A stretch of DNA of 64,000 bases from Pelomonas sp. SE-A7 (GTDB taxonomy: Bacteria; Pseudomonadota; Gammaproteobacteria; Burkholderiales; Burkholderiaceae_C): positions 3,034,711-3,098,710 of the forward strand of contig NZ_JAUASW010000001.1 in the NCBI RefSeq assembly GCF_030345705.1, given 5' to 3'. Each line of letters starts with the position of its first letter. Position 1 is the first letter of the stretch. A model generated the notes under the pieces. That model was not told the DNA's origin, did no database searches, and was given only the letters and a program-made list of their open reading frames with translations. A program made the translations under genes and the position numbers. Below, piece by piece: positions 59,504-64,000 of the stretch.

Positions 59504-59875
59504 CTCGATTCCGCTGCCACGCAGGACGTACCTCGAAACCCAGACCGACTGAACTGCGGCGCCCGATTCTGAACCACCCAGCCCACGACTCGAAGATCGC
59601 GGTCGACCATCCGGCCTTCCTCGCGCACAAGCAGCGCCCTGCAACTCTGCGCAGGCTGGCTTTGCGCCAGGCCACCGAGCAGCCTCTCGCAGACCACTCG
59701 ACAAACCGACTGCCAGGCGCAGCACTGCGGCGCGAAGCGCCTGCAACGAACTGACTGTTCTGCCTCGCCACAACAACGCGCCTGCGACTAGCGAAGGACT
59801 GACTTCGAAGCCTCCAAGCCTCGGCTGCTCCCGCGCTCGCACACTCGTCGTTCTCGCCGCATGGCAATGCAGCAC
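59498..59875 (-). CDS. Possible coding frame in the repeated cassette, copy 3 (doubtful)
   Basis: The same 125-aa frame as in copies 1 and 2, unchanged, with its stop in attC. The doubts stated for copy 1 apply. Confidence 0.3.
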   Translation of the reverse strand: MLHCHAARTTSVRAREQPRLGGFEVSPSLVAGALLWRGRTVSSLQALRAAVLRLAVGLSSGLREAARWPGAKPACAELQGAACARGRPDGRPRSSSRGLGGSESGAAVQSVWVSRYVLRGSGIET

Positions 59876-59914
59876 TTTGACTTCGTGGGCAAGCGATCAG
59901 CAGCATTTCCCGAG

Positions 59915-59983
59915 ACCTAACGTTGAAGCTGAGCCGCGAGCGGCGGCTTGCCGACGCGAGTCGGCTCGAGCGACAGGTTAGAC
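59915..59983 (-). repeat. attC site, 69 bp
   Basis: Standard family; cores ACCTAAC and GTTAGAC, with GCGACAGG for GCGACTGG. Closes cassette 59915-60318. Confidence 0.95.
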
Positions 59984-60301
59984 ATCTGGCGCATCTCCGG
60001 CTGCAGCGGCGGCAAGCTCGGCTAGAAGTTCACCCGAGATATTCACCCATCGCGTCGAATTCGAAACCTGCAAGGTTGTACCGCACTCATTCGCGAGCGT
60101 ACGTACCAGGTGGGAAAGAAATTCTGAGTGCGCCCAACGCTCCGGCTCAGAGGCAAAGAACACCTTCTGACCTGGGTCCCATCTGAGCCCATTCGCAGCG
60201 CGATAGATTTGCTCGTAGCCTTCGCCACCAACCAGCTCCGGCCGCACCAACAGACGTCCGGAACTCTCAAGCGCGACTTCCTCGATCCTTCGCAGTGGCA
60301 C
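59978..60301 (-). CDS. Cassette-borne hypothetical protein, 107 aa
   Basis: It opens MPLRRIEEVALESSGRLLVR and continues YEQIYRAANGLRWDPGQKVF, a build I have seen in unnamed bacterial proteins that often sit next to toxin genes. It ends in an alanine-rich helix. Stop TAA is in the attC core. No activity is known. Confidence 0.65.
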   Translation of the reverse strand: MPLRRIEEVALESSGRLLVRPELVGGEGYEQIYRAANGLRWDPGQKVFFASEPERWAHSEFLSHLVRTLANECGTTLQVSNSTRWVNISGELLAELAAAAAGDAPDV

Positions 60302-60318
60302 GGATCAACTCTCCTGAT

Positions 60319-60387
60319 GTCTAACGTTGAAGCTGAGCCGCGAGCGGCGGCTTGCCGACGCGAGTCGGCTCGAGCGACTGGTTAGGT
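60319..60387 (-). repeat. attC site, 69 bp
   Basis: Standard family; cores GTCTAAC and GTTAGGT. Closes the duplicated membrane-protein cassette 60319-60737. Confidence 0.95.
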
Positions 60388-60429
60388 CTCAGACCTTGCG
60401 CAAGAGCGACCCGCTGCATTTTGATTTGG

Positions 60430-60723
60430 CTACGCACAAAGATGCTTGTACTTGGAAGAAATGCACGTGACTGCTGGAGCATAGAGAACGAGCGCCAGGC
60501 CAACCGCGCCAAGCGGCACGAGCGCAGCTACCTTCTTCCAGCCAGTCAATTTCGCTATCTCTGTGTTTCCCGCTGCAATGGTGAACGAGGGAGCGAAGCA
60601 CGCGTACACGCAAGCACCCAGAACCAACAAACCGAACAGACGCGTCACGCCGATAGCACCGAACCAATGATCGGTCGCGAAGGCTAAGGCGACTACAACA
60701 GCCAATCCGATGATTCCGCGCAT
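60430..60723 (-). CDS. Cassette-borne membrane protein, 97 aa, copy 1
   Basis: Helices at about 4-17, 25-47 and 64-85; ends SSKYKHLCA with cysteines at VTCISS and HLC. No family was recognised. An identical protein is encoded at 62547-62840 in an equally long cassette. Confidence 0.7.
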   Translation of the reverse strand: MRGIIGLAVVVALAFATDHWFGAIGVTRLFGLLVLGACVYACFAPSFTIAAGNTEIAKLTGWKKVAALVPLGAVGLALVLYAPAVTCISSKYKHLCA

Positions 60724-60737
60724 CGCTTCTTCCTGAG

Positions 60738-60809
60738 ACCTAACGTTGAAGCTGAGCCGCGAGCGGCGGCGGCACGCCGACGCGAGTCGGCTCGAGCGAC
60801 TGGTTAGGT
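60738..60809 (-). repeat. attC site, 72 bp
   Basis: Variant with GGCGGCGGCACG; cores ACCTAAC and GTTAGGT. Closes the DUF4272 cassette 60738-61386. Confidence 0.95.
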
Positions 60810-61379
60810 ATCAGTCGTAACTTCATCCCAGGGAAGCCCGCAGTACCCAACAACCCAGTTGATTCCGTGATGCCGCTCTTGAGCGATGCCAATGTGAACA
60901 TTCGGGTTTGGCACACCGTTGATTGCCGCATCACGCGCCTCCCAATGAAAGTCGAGAAGTGCCTCGGACATTCCCAAGAGTTCATCGTCCGATCTTCTGC
61001 GCGCTGATGCAATGAACTGCTGTGCCGACTGCTCGACGTATGGCGGCATGATTGCCTTGAACAGTTCAGGGTCACAGATCTCTGCTGGAGAAGGAATGGA
61101 AGGAATAAGCTCAAGCGACCATAGCAGGACCAAAAGCGCCTCGCTCCGCCACGAAGCGTTAATGATTTGCCTGTCACTCGGCTCATCAGATTCGACAAAC
61201 GCCAGCTCGATTGGCGAGAGCTCAGCCCATAGGTCTTCAACACGAAGCCATTCAGTCAACCTACGCCGTTCTGCACCCAGGGAGATTGCGACCACAACAA
61301 AGAGTGCCATGGCACGACGCGCAATCGCCGCCGCATCGCGAATTTCGTCTTCGGGCTCTTCATCCAACACACTGCTCAT
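60804..61379 (-). CDS. Cassette-borne DUF4272 protein
   Basis: This 191-aa helical protein has the DUF4272 pattern: AIARRAMALFVVVAISLGAE, LSPIELAFVE, IINASWRSEALLVLLWSLEL and a final HHGINWVVGYCGLPWDEV. The family is uncharacterised and often lies among immunity-type genes. The cassette is entirely filled, and the stop is in the attC core. Confidence 0.82.
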   Translation of the reverse strand: MSSVLDEEPEDEIRDAAAIARRAMALFVVVAISLGAERRRLTEWLRVEDLWAELSPIELAFVESDEPSDRQIINASWRSEALLVLLWSLELIPSIPSPAEICDPELFKAIMPPYVEQSAQQFIASARRRSDDELLGMSEALLDFHWEARDAAINGVPNPNVHIGIAQERHHGINWVVGYCGLPWDEVTTDT

Positions 61380-61386
61380 TTCTGAT

Positions 61387-61458
61387 ACCTAACGTTGAAG
61401 CTGAGCCGCGAGCGGCGGCGGCACGCCGACGCGAGTCGGCTCGAGCGACTGGTTAGGC
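61387..61458 (-). repeat. attC site, 72 bp
   Basis: Variant with GGCGGCGGCACG; core ACCTAAC. Closes cassette 61387-61974. Confidence 0.95.
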
Positions 61459-61968
61459 CACTCCACGCGAACCACCATTTACGTCAATGGCGTGGCTCTT
61501 CGCTACGACCTCTTGCCGAATGGCTTCGGAAAGCTGCATAAACTTTTGCACGTCAATTCCTTGGACTAAGTTCGGAACAGAAACGCGACGAAAAACAGAG
61601 TTCTCCTCGACGGAAAGTAGCTCAGTGTTGTGCTGAACCCAATCCGCATGGGCGATAGCCGTGTCTCGACGTTCAAGCAGAAGGGAATGTAGCTCTTCAA
61701 ATTCGGTGTTTGACTCTATGCAGATTAGATCGGTACCTTGCAGTTTGGAAGTTGCATTGCCTTTGGATTCCGATCGCTTGAAGGATCGGCAATAGGCAAC
61801 CACTGCAGCAACAAGGGCAGCTTCACAGTGATCGAAGTAGCGCGAATTGCCGGACTGCCGCTGCAGGTGATCGAGGTCCATATGTGCGGCCAAATACCTC
61901 TGCACATCGTCCATGTCTCGGTATGCGAGCGCCAGGCGATTCGCGTACTCGGGTGTCATCGAAAGCAT
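61453..61968 (-). CDS. Cassette-borne helical protein with a HEPN-like RX5H motif
   Basis: This 171-aa protein is nearly all helix. SLLLERRDTAIAHADWVQHN near residue 97 contains Arg-Asp-Thr-Ala-Ile-Ala-His, which fits the RX4-6H motif of HEPN ribonucleases, and the preceding helices fit the HEPN bundle. It is similar in outline to AbiV-type proteins. Family placement is by motif only. The stop is in the attC core. Confidence 0.6.
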   Translation of the reverse strand: MLSMTPEYANRLALAYRDMDDVQRYLAAHMDLDHLQRQSGNSRYFDHCEAALVAAVVAYCRSFKRSESKGNATSKLQGTDLICIESNTEFEELHSLLLERRDTAIAHADWVQHNTELLSVEENSVFRRVSVPNLVQGIDVQKFMQLSEAIRQEVVAKSHAIDVNGGSRGVA

Positions 61969-61974
61969 CGTGTG

Positions 61975-62043
61975 GCCTAACGTTGAAGCTGAGCAGCGAG
62001 CGGCGGCTTGCCGACGCGAGTCGGCTCGAGCGACTGGTTAGGC
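61975..62043 (-). repeat. attC site, 69 bp
   Basis: Standard family with GAGCAGCGAGC for GAGCCGCGAGC. Closes the second LMW-phosphatase cassette 61975-62435. Confidence 0.95.
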
Positions 62044-62089
62044 CGCTGGCCCGCAAGCATGCCAACAGCCTTGGCTTGCACGTTGCACT

Positions 62090-62428
62090 TCATCTTGATG
62101 CATGCCCGCGAAGAAGTGGCGGCACTTTTGCCTCCAGCAGTCTGATCAAGAACGGATCCATGTATTCGTATTCATCCGGGATGCCAAGCACAACAACCCG
62201 CTTCCCGTCGAGATGGCGCTTGAACTTCTTCGCGATCTTGTTCCGGTGCGATTTCTCCATCACGAAGATGATGTCGGCCCAGGCAATTAGTTCAGGGTCT
62301 AGTGGCACGTTCGCCGACTCGTGAACCCCGGCGGATTCGCATTCGACTCCCTCGTATTGCGAGAAGACTTGTTCGGCCGTCGGGCTGCGAAGGCGATTCT
62401 GTGAGCAAACGAACAATGCACGGACCAT
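62090..62428 (-). CDS. Cassette-borne LMW protein tyrosine phosphatase-like protein, copy 2
   Basis: Same length as copy 1 at 48482 and the same P-loop (C8-x5-R14). Only five residues differ (positions 28, 60, 72, 107 and 111), although dozens of bases differ, mostly silent. The cassettes have equal length (461 bp). The pattern indicates selection on the protein since the copies separated. Confidence 0.85.
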   Translation of the reverse strand: MVRALFVCSQNRLRSPTAEQVFSQYEGVECESAGVHESANVPLDPELIAWADIIFVMEKSHRNKIAKKFKRHLDGKRVVVLGIPDEYEYMDPFLIRLLEAKVPPLLRGHASR

Positions 62429-62435
62429 GTATGCG

Positions 62436-62504
62436 GCCTAACGTTGAAGCTGAGCCGCGAGCGGCGGCTTGCCGACGCGAGTCGGCTCGAGCGACTGGTT
62501 AGGT
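62436..62504 (-). repeat. attC site, 69 bp
   Basis: Standard family; cores GCCTAAC and GTTAGGT. Closes the duplicate membrane cassette 62436-62854. Confidence 0.95.
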
Positions 62505-62546
62505 CTCAGACCTTGCGCAAGAGCGACCCGCTGCATTTTGATTTGG

Positions 62547-62840
62547 CTACGCACAAAGATGCTTGTACTTGGAAGAAATGCACGTGACTGCTGGAGCATA
62601 GAGAACGAGCGCCAGGCCAACCGCGCCAAGCGGCACGAGCGCAGCTACCTTCTTCCAGCCAGTCAATTTCGCTATCTCTGTGTTTCCCGCTGCAATGGTG
62701 AACGAGGGAGCGAAGCACGCGTACACGCAAGCACCCAAAACCAACAAGCCGAACAGACGCGTCACGCCGATAGCACCGAACCAATGATCGGTCGCGAAGG
62801 CTAAGGCGACTACAACAGCCAATCCGATGATTCCGCGCAT
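62547..62840 (-). CDS. Cassette-borne membrane protein, 97 aa, copy 2
   Basis: The same protein as at 60430-60723. Start at ATG 62840; the longer frame upstream only translates the neighbouring attC. The DNA differs from copy 1 by a very few silent changes, so the duplication is recent. Confidence 0.7.
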   Translation of the reverse strand: MRGIIGLAVVVALAFATDHWFGAIGVTRLFGLLVLGACVYACFAPSFTIAAGNTEIAKLTGWKKVAALVPLGAVGLALVLYAPAVTCISSKYKHLCA

Positions 62841-62854
62841 CGCTTCTTCCTGAG

Positions 62855-62926
62855 ACCTAACGTTGAAGCTGAGCCGCGAGCGGCGGCGGCACGCCGACGC
62901 GAGTCGGCTCGAGCGACTGGTTAGGG
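62855..62926 (-). repeat. attC site, 72 bp
   Basis: Variant with GGCGGCGGCACG; cores ACCTAAC and GTTAGGG. Closes cassette 62855-63326. Confidence 0.95.
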
Positions 62927-63319
62927 CGCATTTTGTTTCCAACGACGAAGCACCCAGAACGCCAGACCGGCTACCGCCCCGGTGCCCAGATACTGAAGCG
63001 AGTCAAAGAAACCTGCGCTATTCCAGCGCGGTGAATCGAACGGCTGCGCGAGCTCGTACCAAACTGGCAAAGAAAGGACCAAGCCGCCCGAAACGTACCA
63101 GATCCAGTGCTTAAGCCCGACTCTACGAAATAGTGCATCTGCCGGAATGCCGACGACCACCGCGAATGGCGCAGCGATGATCGTTCCGATAGGCCAGACA
63201 AGGACAAAGCCGCACCAGGTATCTGTTCCCCGAGAAAGTCCAATGGCGCAAGCAGCCGATGTCGAGACGACGACACCAATGAGGCTAGCAAGCGCAAGCA
63301 TTCCTGCAATTCGAAGCAT
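62921..63319 (-). CDS. Cassette-borne membrane protein, 132 aa
   Basis: Four hydrophobic helices (about 4-28, 37-62, 70-90 and 105-125); ends WVLRRWKQNAP with its TAA in the attC core. No family was recognised. It starts seven bases from the next attC. Confidence 0.68.
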   Translation of the reverse strand: MLRIAGMLALASLIGVVVSTSAACAIGLSRGTDTWCGFVLVWPIGTIIAAPFAVVVGIPADALFRRVGLKHWIWYVSGGLVLSLPVWYELAQPFDSPRWNSAGFFDSLQYLGTGAVAGLAFWVLRRWKQNAP

Positions 63320-63326
63320 TCGCGCG

Positions 63327-63395
63327 CCCTAACGTTGAAGCTGAGCCGCGAGCGGCGGCTTGCCGACGCGAGTCGGCTCGAGCGACTGGTTAGGC
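63327..63395 (-). repeat. attC site, 69 bp
   Basis: Standard family; R-prime end CCCTAAC. Closes cassette 63327-63816. Confidence 0.95.
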
Positions 63396-63806
63396 ATCAT
63401 TTCTTGCCTCTTCCGCAATGCGCTTGAGAAGCGCAACGACTGAGCCAAGTTGATGCCATTGCTCCGGCAATTCCTCTTGCCAAGAGTACTGCGCGGTGTT
63501 GAAACCTGAGTTGACTTCTAAGCGATAGACAACTGGATGCAACCAGACTTCAAACCTTGGGCATGCGGCTATGTTCGCGGACCTCAGCTCTGTCAAAAGC
63601 GAAAGAGCAAGGCCTGGGTCAAGCTGAGTTGCAGCCTGCTTCATTAGATCGCTTGTCACTGGGCCGAACAGCGAGCCACGCCAAAGTCGGTACTCGGCGT
63701 CAAGGTCTTCATCTCGCTCTTTGATTTGGACTTGGATGGCGAGCGCACCTTCTCCAATGCGCTCAATATCGGGCTCAATCCGAAGTTCTATGGTGGTCCA
63801 AAGCAT
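63390..63806 (-). CDS. Cassette-borne hypothetical protein, 138 aa
   Basis: A beta-rich soluble protein opening MLWTTIELRIEPDIERIGEG and containing PRFEVWLHPVVYRLEVNSGF. It ends in a helix LLKRIAEEARNDA whose stop is in the attC core. No family was recognised. Confidence 0.65.
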   Translation of the reverse strand: MLWTTIELRIEPDIERIGEGALAIQVQIKERDEDLDAEYRLWRGSLFGPVTSDLMKQAATQLDPGLALSLLTELRSANIAACPRFEVWLHPVVYRLEVNSGFNTAQYSWQEELPEQWHQLGSVVALLKRIAEEARNDA

Positions 63807-63816
63807 GCGTTGTGAT

Positions 63817-63874
63817 GCCTAACGTCTGAGTTCACCGGCGGCCGTAGGCCGTCCGGTGGAACGATTGGTTAGGT
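63817..63874 (-). repeat. attC site, 58 bp (type B), repeated cassette copy 4
   Basis: Same stem as the other type B sites; core GCCTAAC. Opens the cassette cut by the window edge. Confidence 0.9.
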
Positions 63875-64000
63875 CTGGATTCCGCTGCCACGCAGGACAC
63901 ACCTCGAAACTCAGACCGACTGAACTGTGGCGCCTGATTCTGAACCACCCAGCCCAGACTCGAAGATCGCGGTCGACCATCCGGCCTTCCTCGCGCACAA
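63817..64000 (-). repeat. 469-bp repeated cassette, copy 4 (partial and diverged)
   Basis: The visible 126 bases after attC match copies 1-3 but carry several changes (such as GGACACACC for GGACGTACC) and a one-base deletion (CCCAGACTCG for CCCACGACTCG at about 63955). The deletion breaks the 125-aa frame. Confidence 0.85.

Larger units (their letters stand above)
59446..59914 (-). repeat. 469-bp repeated cassette, copy 3
   Basis: Same length as copies 1 and 2 and almost identical, though about 9 kb away (GATCAGCAGC for GATCAGCTGC near the right end). It shows movement within the array. Confidence 0.9.
44647..64000 (-). mobile_element. Distal part of a sedentary chromosomal integron (cassette array)
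   Basis: Thirty-nine complete attC sites, one truncated site and one half site separate short cassettes of about 300-700 bases. All supported genes are on the minus strand. Read in the cassette sense, each attC runs from R-double-prime (GCCTAAC-like) to R-prime (GTTAGGC-like). Therefore attI and intI should lie beyond base 64000; no integrase gene is in the window. Most sites belong to one family, as expected for a resident, long-established array rather than a mobile class 1-3 integron. Confidence 0.95.

Noticed and set aside
62841..62942. Upstream extension of the 97-aa membrane protein (131 codons)
   Set aside because: The added residues translate the neighbouring attC; the ATG at 62840 matches the start used by the identical copy at 60723.
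44647..64000. Regular repeats resembling a CRISPR array
   Set aside because: Repeats are 58-78 bp with variable 300-700 base spacers holding genes, and carry the R and L cores of attC; no cas genes are present.

Overview
The window looks like one stretch of a GC-rich betaproteobacterial chromosome. The inference rests on the YejABEF-type peptide transporter, the creBCD locus, an Oar-like TonB receptor, the YeeE pair with persulfide dioxygenase, and the overall codon style. A Burkholderiales genus of the Roseateles/Mitsuaria/Rubrivivax kind is my best guess, but nothing here fixes the genus. No rRNA, tRNA, insertion sequence, phage or CRISPR was seen.

Bases 1-43.8 kb are ordinary chromosome. 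In order they hold: the end of an outer-membrane barrel protein; a glycine-rich RRM protein; a helical-backbone metal receptor-like gene, marC and creB-creC-creD, with a perfect CreB-binding tag ahead of creD; a GMC oxidoreductase facing an M17 aminopeptidase; a thioredoxin-like gene; a SNF2 helicase; a TonB receptor; an operon of two TPR-GGDEF proteins and a SulP transporter; a TetR regulator with two matching operator palindromes and a coupled 40-aa membrane protein plus hydrolase; an SPFH/ribbon-helix-helix operon; a yejBEF operon divergent from two YejA-like binding proteins; a periplasmic histidine phosphatase, an amino-acid-type binding protein and a LuxR regulator; a sulfur module (two YeeE-type proteins and a persulfide dioxygenase-rhodanese fusion); and a run of small enzymes (RidA, methyltransferase, GFA, YciI, tautomerase).

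From about 44.65 kb to the right edge the sequence is a sedentary chromosomal integron. I count 39 complete attC sites plus one truncated and one half site. Every cassette gene I could support reads on the minus strand, so attI and the integrase gene should lie to the right of base 64000. The window therefore holds the distal, oldest end of the array. Most attC sites are 69-bp near-identical copies, with a 72-bp variant and a minority of unrelated 58-78-bp types. Cassettes are visibly less GC-rich than the flank. They encode three GNAT acetyltransferases, two LMW-phosphatase paralogues, MltR-like, DUF4375, DUF4272, SUKH-like, PIN/NYN and nuclease-like proteins, several membrane and secreted proteins, and many unknowns.

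The points most worth a second look are a 469-bp cassette present in four copies (three nearly identical) that may be non-coding, a second structured cassette with no convincing gene, exact and diverged cassette duplications, and the way attC supplies stop codons or whole C-terminal tails. Three unlinked cassettes also carry nuclease-like motifs and are candidate defence genes.
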